From positions 20,807,943 to 20,871,942 of the forward strand of contig CM030836.1 in the NCBI GenBank assembly GCA_018105865.1: a stretch of DNA of 64,000 bases. The letters are read 5' to 3'. Position numbers and translations under genes: made by a program. Positions 11,001 through 22,778 of this stretch are shown here, piece by piece; position 1 is the stretch's first letter, and the number at the start of each line of letters is the position of its first letter. The DNA is from Metaphire vulgaris. Taxonomy: Eukaryota > Annelida > Clitellata > Crassiclitellata > Megascolecidae. The notes below the pieces were generated by a model, which saw only the letters and a list, made by a program, of their open reading frames with translations, was not told where the DNA came from and ran no database searches.

Positions 11001-14000
11001 GTATTTGTCTTTCTTTATGTGTTTTCCTTTTATTTTTTATTGCAGGTTTCCATTCTTTTTGATAATGTTCTCTTAAGAGGAAATCGGACGACGAAAGTGG
11101 ACAGCGGTGCTTTCGATGCCTTTGCGTCACCCAACATGGATTGCCTCGCTAAAATTGAAATTAACATAAAAGGTATTGAACAAGTAAATGCTTTGATTTT
11201 GGCATTCGGTTACTAGATCATTTCTAATCGAACTAGTTGGTTGTATTTGTGATTCAAATTCATGATTATTGGTATTCTATACGTTGTTTTCGTACCTTAT
11301 TGAAACTCTATTAACTTTAGTTGTTCGATAATTGGGTTGATTTTGATTTTGAAATCATGAATTGAAGATGGGTTGACGAAGTTGGGTGACTGTGAAGTAC
11401 TTATTTCTTGTAGTTAACTGGAATGCGATATTTCGTCATCGTGGATTGAAGAAATTTCGAACCCAGAAAAACCTTTGCAACAACGTCAGCGTTCTCCGAC
11501 TCTTTCCTAGCATCACCGAAAATACAGTAAGAATCTGAAGATTTCTAGTCTGAACAAGTGGCTCACCTCTTAATTCCACAGACTCGACACCATTTGGTTA
11601 CCATTAGAAATGAAAGCATTAGTGTAAATGGCAAACTTTACAAATATTTAAAATAATAAAATTAAAATTGATAGCTGTTTATAAATACACTGTATCTGGA
11701 AAAAAATGGAACCCCTAAACATATTGCAATAACTGCCTCGAATCTGCTCTGCGCGATTTAGACAAAATTAAGCACATAACGAGACATCTATTTATGTCAT
11801 TAGTGCAAGATTTTATTAGAATCCATTTACATGATTGAGCTGTTTGTAACTTTTGAGGTCAGCTGTCGCAGATTACAGTTTTCTGCCTATTTACTGGCTA
11901 ACGTCATTTTCTACGTCATTGAGTGTGTTGACAAACAAACAAAATGTTTTCATATGAAGATCATGTTCAATTTAGCATTTTATTAGAATTGAAATGAGGC
12001 CTGGAATAAAAAATTATAAATAATTGACATTGGTTTTCGTAATTATCGAAGGGTTTCCTTTTTTCTGGACACAGTGTATAATCAAGACATTTTGATGTCT
12101 TGAATCAGCCTAGGCATTTTGCGACGGGTACGTTTGATCCATTATCCTGTTGATCCCTTTGATAGGTACGTGCATTTCTCCAGCAGCCAATGCAGGGGGT
12201 GGTCCTGCAGACATACGGTCAGGGCAACGGACCCACGGCTAGGGTCGACCTGATGGAGGCCATTCACGACGCGTGCGATCGTGGTATTCTTATCGTCAAC
12301 ATAACGCAGTGTGCTCGAGGATCTGTCACTTCTGCGTACGCTGTTGGTCAGGTATGACGTTTTGCTTGCTAGTTTTACCTGAGAATTCAGTTGATTGTGT
12401 AGCACTATACGAAATATCCCTTGAATGTGGCTTAAGGATACTCTGTTGCCGCTGCTGCTGCTGCTGTTTTCGGCAATGGATTTGCCATTTTGGCATTGAA
12501 ATTGACACTAACACAAAACTGGATTTATGTATGGGAGAAAGCATGGTGGGAGTAGCAGTAAGATTTCTGGCACAGAATCGTACGGTAGTGGGTTCGAATC
12601 TGACCATAGCCGCTGTGTAGCAACCTTGGGAAGTTTCTCCACCTCTGACTTGCTCTGCACATATGATCCTTCTCTCTGTGAACGATTTAATATGTGTTTA
12701 CAATCGTGCTATAATAATGACAATATAACATTTTAATATCATATTGATTCTGATTATTCTAACACAGGCTTATCTATTGGATTATTATTATTATTATTAC
12801 TTGCGTGATGTTTTTAGGATTTGGCCGATATCGGTGTCATTCCTGGTTACGACATGACAGTTGAAGCTGCACTTACTAAGCTTAGCTATGTTATCGCAAA
12901 GGATAACTGGCCATTGGATAAGAAGCGCCAGGTATGGCAGCACGTCGATTTGGTGCCTATCTCTTACAAGATATGGATCTAAATTTTATGCATTTTAAAA
13001 CTGCAGCCGAGTATATGTATCTTTTCAGTACAGTATTATTTTGTTATGACACTTGCACGGGGTGCGTTCGTACAGAGCACGGCCGATAATTGTTGCACAG
13101 AAATCGACAGAAATTGTTAAGTTGATTGTTGTTTTTGTTGATTAATTTGATTGATTGTCTTAGGTGATGGGTACCAGTCTTAGAGGTGAGATGTCATCTC
13201 TTCCCAAAGAAGAACAGTCGCAGATTCAGTTTTCGTTTACCGAGAAGTTGGCAGAGGCAATGCGGTTGAGTTCGGCTGAAGTAAGCTCATCGGCCGGTGA
13301 TTTAACCGTCGTAGCCTGACCTTAAGGTCACGAAACATAATGTCTTTGGACAAAGCAGTTACTTTTTAGATATTTTCTTTCAAACTGTGATATATACATT
13401 TCTAAAAATCAATCAATATTGGTGTATGGAATTGACAGTTTTGTATTAGTTAACATGGTTTTCGTTACTCGTTGGTGATTTGTCGATGGTAATTTTGTCT
13501 CTGGTTATGTTTTGACAAGGAGATAACTCTTCTGAGGTGTGCGGTGTTTCCTTATTTCCTGTGTGCCGCCGCACGCGAAGGCAGCATCGAGGCACTGGAA
13601 CGCCTGCGTCAGGCGGTGGGTACAGATGACGCCCGAAAAATTCAGTACCTGACTTTCTTTTGACATGAAGAGAAATTGACATGCTCTTTGGTGTTTGGCA
13701 AAAATGGCATCGATACTACTGTGAGATTAGGATAATTAGGATAGCACAAGGTCTTCTGAGTGCTATATAAATGCCCTGTTACATCTGAATGCTACATAAA
13801 TGTCCTGTTACATTACATTACATTACCTGGAGCATAAGGACTTTAGGGCCTCTATGTAATGCTGATTGTTGTTCTTGGGCAAGATGCAGACTTTTCCCGT
13901 TGATTAGATCATCTGATCTAATTGAAAATTTCTATAGCGCCACTTTTAATTATGCATAGACACATCAGCCGATGGCACGCCAAATCATAACGACTTAAGC

Positions 14001-15273
14001 TCCGGGTGAAATCCAGGATGTCGGGCCGGACAATGTCAGTAAATGTGCAGTTCTCAGGTCGTCTGGTGTGTAGAAAATGGAACAGAACTGCTTGATTTAT
14101 TGTTTTCTGTCTTTGCGATGTTGCACTTTTATTGAGTTTGTTTGAAACGTTGTTGATTTTTCAAGGGAGCTCAGTTCAGTACGGTCAACTACGATGGTCG
14201 AACGGCGCTGCACGTCGCCTGCTGCGAAGGTCACATCCACATCGTCCGCTATCTCCTCGACCTTGGCGCGCCCGTTCACATTCGAGACCGTTTTGGTTGT
14301 TCACCATTGGACAACGCCCTGACCTTCAAACATGACGAGGTCATCGACCTTTTGATGGCCACCGGAGCTCATTTGACCCTTGCACCTGCGGCTCAAGCGG
14401 CAAAGCTTTGCAGGTGAGCGGATCGTTCGTATGCGGAGGGATATACGGTAATCTTATGAAATTATAAGTGGAGGGATAATATAAATTATTATATTTGTCT
14501 GATTGCATAAGTTACCTCGTTAGCAGTTGCGCTGCCCATGTGCATAGTGTGCGGATTGCATTTTGCACGTATTAAACTTGGGCTTGGAAGGGGAGCATTG
14601 TTAGATGGTGCAGACTCAGTTAACTTATATGCATTAAAGGCATTTTTGTAGTTTTGAGCAGTAACATACCATCATGTACATTTATTATTATTACTATTAT
14701 TATTATTATTATTATTGAGACAACTTATTTAGCGCCGTATGCATGGTAGACCAAATTCAAGGGTGCTTTGACATGAGATGATGGTATTAGTTACCCTGTT
14801 ACTAAATTCTTAGTTCATCAGCTTCAAATGCTCTATTCTTTGTTATGTCCTTTTTAATTTTCATCTCGAGGCATTTTATGATTGCATTTAGCCCGTTAAT
14901 GTTTTATTTATCAATTATATTAAATACATATTGAATGCAGTTGTTGAGGTCAGTTTGATCTATGACTTATCGATACGATACACAAAGCACGTTTTTTGTA
15001 TTGTTTCGCAGTGTAACGTTGACTGAGAGCATCTTTGTACTGGAACTGTGGAGAAAGGCTGGAGCCAACTTCAACTACGCCGAGTGCGACGGTAGAACGC
15101 CGCTTATCGTGGCCGTAAGCAACGCTTTCGAGGACAAGGTTTACTACCTCGTTCACAACGGAGCGAAAATTCAAAAGGCGGGCCCTATGGGAAAAACCGC
15201 ACTTGATTTGGCGAAAGATCAGAATAACGCAAAAATATTAAAGATTTTAAATGATTACTTAGAAGGTAATTAA
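6016..15273 (+). CDS. ASPG: L-asparaginase (type I, ASPG-like) with C-terminal ankyrin repeats
   Basis: Thirteen exons splice in phase to 670 aa: 6016-6325, 8090-8207, 9393-9504, 9844-9969, 10117-10200, 11046-11172, 11414-11526, 12166-12351, 12818-12931, 13164-13280, 13520-13615, 14166-14413, 15012-15273. The product should hydrolyse L-asparagine to aspartate and ammonia; animal relatives also have lysophospholipase activity. Visible active-site motifs are YCGGTIGM (nucleophile Thr ~95), [14 protein letters not shown] (Thr195-Asp196) and RGNRTTK (Lys267), so all catalytic positions are present. Residues ~470-670 hold ankyrin-type repeats ([37 protein letters not shown]), as in vertebrate ASPG. 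The N-terminal ~85 residues are Thr/Ser/Pro-rich, with no signal peptide, so it is probably cytosolic. A polyadenylation signal AATAAA sits at 15677-15682. A MITE occupies intron 7. All 12 introns are GT-AG. The family call is secure; single exon borders (13520, 13615) are less certain. Confidence 0.95.
8003..8033. repeat. (TCTG)n microsatellite in asparaginase intron 1
   Basis: About eight TCTG units, some 55 bases before the exon 2 acceptor at 8089. It could add to the pyrimidine-rich tract of that intron. Confidence 0.9.
11688..12076. mobile_element. 389-bp mariner-type MITE in asparaginase intron 7
   Basis: It starts CACTGTATCTGGAAAAAAA and ends with an inverted, slightly diverged copy (...TTTTTTCTGGACACAGTG). 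TA dinucleotides flank both ends (11686-11687 and 12077-12078), as expected for Tc1/mariner target duplication. No transposase frame is visible inside, so it is non-autonomous. Confidence 0.75.
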
Positions 15274-17194
15274 TTAGAGAGGTTTGTTCATTAGCTGATT
15301 TGGTGTGCAGTTTTAGAAGACTAACCTTAAAATTACGTCTTAATTACAGTTGCGTATTTTACAGTGTAATGTTCAAATGTACATCATGTTCTCTACAAAT
15401 TGCTCCATGTATGTACTCAGTTGTTTTTTTCATATCTCTGTTATTGATTCTAGCTATGAACTATTTTAAAAACATGTTGATGGGCTTTACTAGTAATGTA
15501 TACTTGCATATGTTGGTATTCTCATTACTATAAATGCAATCTTAATGGGTCTGATATTGTGGTTTATATACATATTTTTTAATGCAACAGCAGACAAGCC
15601 TTAACAAAAAGTTCTTCATAAAATAGCATTGTAACATTCCATTACATTTCAGCTTTAATTTCGTTTTAAGCTCTCTAATAAACATTCAATAGTTTCTGAG
15701 TTTTTTAAAATTCTATCGCGGCAGCAGAGTACACCGCTTCAGTGAAATGGAACTGATGGTTAATTATTTTATTATATAGAGCTGTACATTTATTGTGATT
15801 ATGTGATCGCATATTTTAAAAATATTTTTAAGGCGCCGCATATGCGATTTAACCCATTTCTGCTTAAATATGCGGCAATTTTGTCCGCATTTTAACTATT
15901 TTGGTCACATTTGTAATTTTTTCCTATTTTCCTAATATAATGTAGGCCTTCAGATTTGCAGGGAATCGGTGCTTGTTTGGATGGCCTGGGCGATCTTTCT
16001 TTTTGCTCGCCAGCCTTCTTTTACCGAAAACACCGCAATTTCCGCAAATATGCGAGGTGAAATAGGCGTTCAAATGGGAAATTTCGGCGCATAAATTGAA
16101 CATTTCCGCATTTCCCCCGCATATTTCCCGAAAAATCGCATTAAACGCAAAACCCGAATTATATTTTAATATCCTAACTGCTGTTATTGTGCTAGATTCG
16201 CAGTTTCGTTTGAGATTAGGCTTATTACGTGTATTAAAAAACTCTAGAAGATATGATGTAATGGTGTTTTCGCTGCTTTCTAGCCTTATACACTCTAGAA
16301 TTATGAGCACAAAATTCTCGACCGTTGAAATCGGAAAGAACAATATTAAACGTTAATATGGTTTATTTTGAGGAATCTGCGCATGTTAGACATTTATAAA
16401 ACGGCAAGAGTTACCAGTCATAGCCTAGGCATTAATCCTATAATGCCGCTAGGCCAGGGTTTAATCTAGGCCGTTTCCGGGCGGGGAGATTGCCCTTTTC
16501 CCCTCTGAAATTTCAAATTCCCTCCAAAATTTTGGCATACTACATCAACTAACAGCAGCCCCCTAGCTGACTTCCCCCGGTCTTGGCATCCCCCAGAGTC
16601 CAGGAGTCTAGATTAAACACCGCTAGGCTCGAGCCATATCCCGTCTTTTGAGAGGCTAGGGAGGGGGCATAGGCGGATTTTATTAAAGGCTAGGATAGGC
16701 TTAAGCCTACCCAACTAATCCCACCAAAACAAAACAAAATTCCATCAACACCAGGTCTGTCGCGTGTTGGATGGCACCCCCAGACCCCATGCTAGTGTAC
16801 CCAAATATTAATCTCTAAATCCGCCTATGGGAAGGGAAGGTGTATAGGGATTCCCCCACAAACTTTTTCACCCAAGTTTACGCCTGTGCAGTGGCGTAGC
16901 CAGAGTTCCGGAATGGGGGAGTAGGGTACACAATATTTTCGCGTTTTAAAAGTTTTGAAAAGTCTATTAACAAAAAATCAAGGGATTCTTGGCACTTTTC
17001 CATTCGTAGGCCTATAAATCATATCGATTAAGTTCCTTCCAACCGTCCTACCTACTTCCATCCAACATCTCAACGGTTATGCTCAGAGCCACGGCTGGTT
17101 GTAGCCAGAATAGCCGACCCTCCTCGCCCCCCCCCCCCCGTGGCCACGCCGATGTGTTTATGCAGCCATTGAGTTCGTCTCAATGCCTGCTGCT
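15274..17194. other. Intergenic region
   Basis: The asparaginase 3' UTR occupies the left part, with AATAAA at 15677-15682. From about 15835 to 16160 the sequence repeats short TATGCGG/CCGCATAT-type words and carries a 139-codon minus-strand frame (15924-16343) that I do not recognise. At 16888 a CAGTGGCGTAGCCAGAGTTCCGG segment resembles the end of a hAT-like element and recurs at 22038. No supported gene. Confidence 0.6.
15677..15682 (+). promoter_or_regulatory. Polyadenylation signal AATAAA (asparaginase)
   Basis: Canonical AATAAA about 400 bases after the asparaginase stop codon, on the same strand. It is the first good candidate downstream. Confidence 0.5.
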
Positions 17195-17331
17195 TCATAG
17201 GTCTGCGTGTCTTGTCCCGGGGCTTTCTTCGCTCGTGATCAGATGGTAATCGGCCTTCGATTTTGAGTTTGATCTTGTCTTCTTGTTTATGATTAACTTT
17301 CGGAAGCTGTTTCTTATCTTCTGGCTTTTCG

Positions 17332-17362
<31 letters not shown>

Positions 17363-17545
17363 GTCCGGCGTGCTTGACAACGACGACATGTTCTCCGAAG
17401 ACGAAGACGTCGGGAACAGTTCGTGAGAATCTGACTTCTTCACGATCGAACGACTTTCGCGAACCGAATTATTGGTCGCGAGGGCGTCTCGAACGGCGGA
17501 CAGCCTCTGTTTCCCCGAGTCGCCGCTGTTGTTGTTGTTGTTGTT
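17195..17545 (-). CDS. Probable C-terminal tail of the SH2-tyrosine kinase, in a shifted frame
   Basis: The main kinase frame passes through a CAA run (Gln) and stops at 17469-17471 after an Arg-rich tail. One frame over, the bases from the same repeat onward stay open to 17195. That frame reads NSGDSGKQRLSAVRDALATN, then a Ser/Thr-rich stretch, then SQKIRNSFRKLIINKK. Its composition is more protein-like than the in-frame ending. The two frames join if one C of the GG/CC pair at 17546-17547 is removed, turning the Gln run into an Asn run. It has no ATG of its own. I infer it is the true tail of the kinase; an untranslated open stretch is the alternative. Confidence 0.45.
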
Positions 17546-19185
17546 GGTTCTTCTTCTTGAGCGTCGGTGTCAGCGGTGACTTTGACTTAGGCGTCATGAT
17601 CGTCGTCATGGCGTGCCTGTTCTGTGCCTCCTCGTCCAGCTTCTTGAGGTTTCGACGGTAGACCGCGGCGCGTCTGTTCTCGAGTATCGTCTGCCGAAGA
17701 GACGACGCAGACGGCCTCGACGCCGCCGTTCGACGCCAGCACTCGCGCACGCACGCATACACCTCCTCGGGACAGAGGGTCGGTCTGGCCAGACGACCTC
17801 CCTCCGTCACGTAGACCGCCGTCTGCTCGGCCGACAGGGACTCGTAGGGGCGCTGACCGAGGCTGTACACCTCCCAGATGGCGATCCCGACCGCCCAGAC
17901 GTCGGCCTTCGTGCTGTAACGGAAGTCGGAGAGGACTTCCGGTGCCGCCCACTTGATGGAGATCTTCTCGGTGCGCGGCGCCTGGTACGCGTCGTCCGTC
18001 ACGTACCGTCCTCGGCCGAAGTCTGCGAGCTTGACGCGCCTGAGGTCGGCAACGAGGAAGTTCCTAGCGGCGACGTCGCGATGCAGGACGTACCCGACGC
18101 TGTCCAGGTAACAGAGGGCGGCCAGCATCTGGACGCAGACGTCGAAGTAGACGTCCGGCTTTCCGGACGGGATCCGTCCGGTGCGAAGACATTCCTTGAG
18201 GTTCCCGTGTTGGATGAACTCCGTGACGATGAAGAACGGCGTCGACGAGCAGCTGACGCCGATGATCCTGACGACGTTTTCGTGGCTGAGCATCATCAGG
18301 ACCGTCGCCTCTTCGACGAAGTCGTCCTCGTCGTCGATGGACGCATCGGTGCCCTGCAGGACCTTCACCGCCACCGGTGTCGACCTGTAGAGCCCGGCGC
18401 AGACGACCCCGAAGTTCCCCTTCCCTATGATGCTCCCGGTCAGCGACAGTCGGTCGCGATCCAGCTCGTACTCGGCGTCGTAATGATATCCGGCGGTTAT
18501 CGGCAACGCCGCCTCCTTCAGCGGTCGGCGCAGTCTCGTGGCAAGGGAACTCTTGTTCCTCTTGAAGTACTCGACGAGGTCGGAGAGGTTGAGGAAGGAG
18601 CGGTCGTGACCTTCGACCTGGAACCCGCCCTGCGGTGCGTCCAGGATGCGGTAGTGCACCACGTCTCCGTTTCCTCGACTAAGAGACAGGTTATATGACG
18701 AGGAGGAGGAGTAAGAGGAGGAGGAGGAGGAGGAGGAGGAGGAGGAGGTAGAATGTCCGGGTTGGGACCGGTAGACGAGGAAGCAGCCGTCCCTGTTTTC
18801 GGTCCGTAGGAAGAGGGTCGCCTCTCTCGGAGACAGCGCCAGAGGATAGAACCACGGCTCGCCGTTTGGATCGCCGTAGATCTTCAGTTTGTCCGACGGA
18901 ATGTAAACGGCGTTTCCGTCTTTGTCGTAGGACAGCGACGTGTTCTTCAGACGGTCCCAGCAGTCGACGACCACCGGCGGCGAGCAGGGCGATGAGCCCG
19001 TCGTCGTTTCGTCGTCCTTCGGTCTTCGGACTTCTCCGGTTTCGACGATGACAACGTCGTTTCGACGGAGGACCAGCCACTCGCAGTCGGTCGCCGTCGT
19101 CTCTTCCTCCTCCTCCTCCTCCTCGGCAACGCTGTCGTATTCCGGGCTGCACGCCGTCGTCGTCGTCGTCGTTGTCCTGCCCTCG

Positions 19186-19216
<31 letters not shown>

Positions 19217-20390
19217 GACCCTGCAGCGGCGTTGCCCTCGAGGCGCCTCCGATCGCCTCGTAGGTGGCCGTTTCCCCGGACTCGCTGCTGTCCGTCGTCG
19301 AATACCCCGAGTGGCGGCGCTCTCTGCGGACCCTCGGCAGCGCCACCTCCGTCCGGACCGTCGGAGCCGCCGCCGCCGCGGAGTATTCCGAGGAGCCCGT
19401 CGGGCGGAGGAAGTCTTGCTGTCCCCTCAGCGTCCCGTCGGAGCTGCTCGTCCCGAGGCGCTTCCTCGGCGACCGGTCGCTGGAGTCGCTGCCCCTGGCG
19501 GCGGCGACGGGAGAGAGGCCGTACGATCGATAGTCGAACACGGAGTCCGTCGACTCGTGGGGCGCGGCGTCCTCCTCTTCCTCCTCCTCGACGGAACCGA
19601 CGTCCCCCGCTGCGTCCCGATCGGGTTTCGACGGAGATTTCGTCGCCGCGGACCCCCTGGTCTCTATCGGTTCGTACGGATTCTCGTCGTCGTCGTCGTC
19701 TTGTCCATCGTCGATCGTCGCCCCGACGACCGCCTCGTTTTCGCTCCGATCCGCTGTCGTCGTCTGCTTTCCGGATGACGTCACGCGGCGTGTATCCGTC
19801 TGCATTTCCGGAGAAGCGGTGGACCGTCGCGGCGGCGGCGGTCTGTTCTTCCTCGGAGGCAGCGGCAGCGGAGGCTCCTGCCGCCGGGTCCCTGGAGACG
19901 TCCGACCTGCGACGGAAGTGATCACGTCTCGGTTCCGTCTCGTCTCCATGAAGACGATACTCGGAGGCGACTGCGGAAGACGTCTCGGCTTCGGCGGAAT
20001 CTCCGGCGGCAGCGGCGGCGGCGCTTCCCGATCGCCGCCGCCGCCCCCGTTGATCACGTGATCTCTCGCGGCGGGGCAGCGTCGCTTGCGAAACGCCGCC
20101 GGCGCCTCTCGCTTCGTGGTCGGGATCCTTAATCCGGATCCAGTCGACTGTCCCCGGTTCCTGCCGCACATCCGCCGCGTCGAATCCCCGTCGTAAACGT
20201 ACACGTTCACGGCAGCGGAACGCGGTGCCTTGACCGCCTCCGGCAGCCTCTGCCTCTCCATCCTCCTGAACGCCAGATCGTCCGTGACGCAGGCGGTGTA
20301 GGTATTGGCATTCGGTGACGTCATCGAAGAAGTGACGTCGTCGTCATCCGCTTCTTCGCCCTCGTTGCGCTGTCTCGTCCCTCCTCGCAT
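17469..20390 (-). CDS. Intronless SH2-tyrosine kinase, Tec-like kinase domain
   Basis: A 973-codon uninterrupted frame. Residues ~1-500 are low-complexity, with Pro-rich blocks (PPPLPPEIPPKPRR, PPLPLPPRKNRPPPP) that could bind SH3 domains, plus acidic and poly-Ala runs. An SH2 domain (~511-625) follows: WFYPLALSPREATLFL, FLVYRS, HYRILDAPQGGFQV. The tyrosine kinase domain spans ~653-915: GKGNFGVV loop, VAVK lysine, HRDVAARN catalytic loop, DFGRGRYV, activation-loop Tyr in DDAYQ, IKWAAPEVL, and DVWAVGIAIWEVYSLGQRPYE. The EEATVLMMLSHENVV and RYVTDDAY stretches resemble Tec/Btk kinases, but there is no PH, Tec-homology or SH3 domain. The SH2 is odd: Tyr replaces the FLVR arginine and a poly-Ser run interrupts the B-C loop. 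It is the only intronless gene here and is far more GC-rich than its surroundings. Frame breaks seem to affect both ends. Confidence 0.85.
18700..18750. repeat. (GGA)n microsatellite encoding poly-Ser in the SH2 domain
   Basis: GAG/GGA triplets on the plus strand read as serine codons on the coding strand. They insert about twenty Ser, with occasional Tyr, between the FLVYRSQPGH and YNLSLSR strands of the SH2 domain. The run keeps the frame. Confidence 0.85.
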
Positions 20391-20568
20391 CCGTTCTGTC
20401 CCGTGGCTGAGCAGCCGGTGGGCACAGCTGCTTCGATGCCGGGTGTTTCTGCTGCTGCTGCTGCTGCTGGTGGTGGTGGTGGTGGTGTGGTGGTGACATC
20501 TTCCGGTGCTTACGGTTGAAGGAGCTGGAGCGCAGCAACTGACGAAGTCTCTCTCCCGTCAGAGACAT
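20344..20568 (-). CDS. Possible true N-terminus of the SH2-tyrosine kinase (overlapping frame)
   Basis: A minus-strand ATG at 20568 opens MSLTGERLRQLLRSSSFNRK and continues through His and Gln runs (CAC and CAG repeats, about 20455-20500) to a stop at 20344, overlapping the start of the main frame at 20390. The main frame is itself open across this repeat block as Thr/Ser runs and stops only near 20558. A one-base length change inside the repeat would join this start to the kinase frame. The first 25 residues look like a real basic N-terminus. It could instead be an upstream open reading frame that regulates translation. Confidence 0.4.
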   Translation of the reverse strand: MSLTGERLRQLLRSSSFNRKHRKMSPPHHHHHHQQQQQQQKHPASKQLCPPAAQPRDRTDARRDETAQRGRRSG

Positions 20569-20644
20569 TTGCGCACGGACCTATAGAAGCCTCTATAGAC
20601 AGAAGTGCACGTTTTATAAGGGTGTATTATTTAAGAGTAGTTTA

Positions 20645-21089
20645 GGGGCCGTCCGTCAGTTATGTCAACAAAATAGGGGAGCGAGGGGGTTTAAAGAAGT
20701 TTGACAATTGCTGACTTGGGGAGGGGATCAAGATAGATTAAATATTCAACTATTTTATTTTTTGAAATAAATTTAATAAATCAAAAAAATTGGGAATTAG
20801 TCGGTGCATTGGTTTTCCGTGGCGCGCACACACGCTCACCAGTCAACAGCCAACCACTTTGATCATTAACCCTTTGAGTTCCTACCCTAGGAGTCACAGT
20901 CTTGCATCGCCGTATTTTGTCTTTATTCGATGTAATCATATAACATATTTTAGCTTGTAATGGATGGGGGAGGTTTAAAATTGTTGACATAATTTTATTA
21001 GGGGTGTCACTGAAAGTTTGACAGTTGTTGACAAGGGGAAGGGGGTTTAAAACTGCCTAAAATTGTTTACGTAATTAATGGACGGCCCC
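20645..21089. mobile_element. 445-bp PIF/Harbinger-type MITE
   Basis: The left end GGGGCCGTCCGTCAGTTATGT is matched by the inverted right end ...ACGTAATTAATGGACGGCCCC. TTA flanks both sides (20642-20644 and 21090-21092), the 3-bp target duplication typical of PIF/Harbinger. There is no transposase frame inside. A related but interrupted copy lies at about 63120-63537. Confidence 0.75.
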
Positions 21090-22699
21090 TTATATAAGCG
21101 TGGGCTATAGATCCACAATAATCTTGTCTTAGACAGCTGGGATTCCTCCCAAAACAGGCCTAGAATAAACACTGTGTATTATCACCAGAAGTCGTGAAAT
21201 ACAGATCTGCAATGAGTACTGCATATAGGCCTAGGCCTAAGATACAGTCTACTAACGGTCTTATATCCTTTTGTCGATCGACCCGCAGGTCCTAGAAATG
21301 ATCATTTAACTTTCCTAGGCCTAAGTAGAACCTCAGAAGACAAAACTCAACGGCACAGTGTAGGCCGATTTTATGCCGCATCTTTGTCCTAATCTATGGA
21401 CTCGACCATTGGTGGAATGGGTGAGTGTGACCGCAAGAGACACAGAGTAGGGGAATGCGGGGCAGGATGCGCCGTTGAGGCAAGACGCCCCGGGGACTGT
21501 GTTTTGTTTCGCTAAGCGATCAATAATTAATAATCGCGAATATTAAGTTCTAGATTTATGAATCACAAGGGAATTTTACGGTCTCAACCATAGATCTGCG
21601 CATCATTTTCATAAAAAGCGTTGGCAATATTATGCGCCATAAATATGAGGTTATCTGTGTTTCCGGACATTTTCAAGTAAGACTGCAAGCGAGATTAGTG
21701 CAATTAATTGTCTACAATAGATAATCCATTAGATTAGAGACTATCACTTTTGAGATATGCGAGCTTTCCCAGGCGACTTCCGTTCAGTTGAACATCGGAA
21801 CAGAGTGCATATGAACCGACCTGGGAATCGTAAAATAGAAGACCTGACTGCAGTGTGCAAGCTGAGCTGGCTTACTATTTAAGTACCCACCAAGGACACT
21901 TCTGATGATGGATTAACTCATGATCAGTACTCAGAAACTTGAGTACCGAAAGCCAACTGAGGTACTCACAATCCAACTCTAACCAGCTAACGAGAACCGT
22001 AGACACGTCACCACAAATTCTCGTCACTTCAATTCAGCAGTGGCGCAGCCAGAGTTCCGGATTTTGGGGAGGGGGCTGCTAGAAACCGACATTTCCAGTC
22101 CCGACAAAGGGGACTTGAGGGAGCGTGGTGGGTTCCCGAACAGGTCTGGGAAGGAGTTCCAGACGAAAAATTGTTTTGCAATAACAAATTCAAATCTCGA
22201 GATTTAATGTATATTTTTCAGACTATATATGACAGCATATTACCCCCCCCCCAACCCCCCTAACTAAAAATATGTTTTAGAGGTTATTCCATCTATCGGG
22301 ATCCGGGACATAGCTAGGATAGCTCCAGGTTCAAATCATGAACTCTGGGGCCTACGTTTCGCTTTTTAAAGATTTCTACTTAGAATTCTATAAACTGTAG
22401 CCTACTGCAGCGTTTCAAAATTGTACAATAAGTTATTTTAAAAATCCACTACAGAACAATAGACATAAGACTAGAGTCTTAGGCCTGTAGTAATAATAGT
22501 AAGTCTATACATAGATATCATGCGTGTCCCATTCACTTTAGTCACAGCTTCGCTTTAAAATGGACTTAGATCGAGGCTTAAGTTATAATTCACTCCAGAG
22601 GAGGCTCAACAGGCTCAACAGTCCCTATTGTATGCCTGTCCACCACAGTGGACCCCATAATTTAAGATCACTCATTCTAAGCAACTAGACTAGTCCTGG

Positions 22700-22778
22700 A
22701 TAATGGAAAATAGTTGGCCCCGTGCTCACAAGTTGCCACCTCAAGGCCCCCCACTTGCCAATTCCTGGAGCCGCCACC
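22700..22778. mobile_element. Truncated hAT-type MITE
   Basis: Resembles the right half of the elements at 40108-40303 and 63690-63829 (GTTGGCCCC...GTTGCCACC...CCACTTGCCAATTCCTGGAGCCGCCAC). The left terminus is missing. Confidence 0.6.

Noticed and set aside
15924..16343. 139-codon minus-strand frame with CGNCG and basic stretches
   Set aside because: No recognised motif, no splice context and internal short repeats; probably transposon debris, but I cannot name it.
17587..20496. Many long open frames on both strands across the SH2 kinase (up to 492 codons)
   Set aside because: They are Arg/Ser-rich shadows caused by high GC and triplet repeats in the real coding frame and show no domain.
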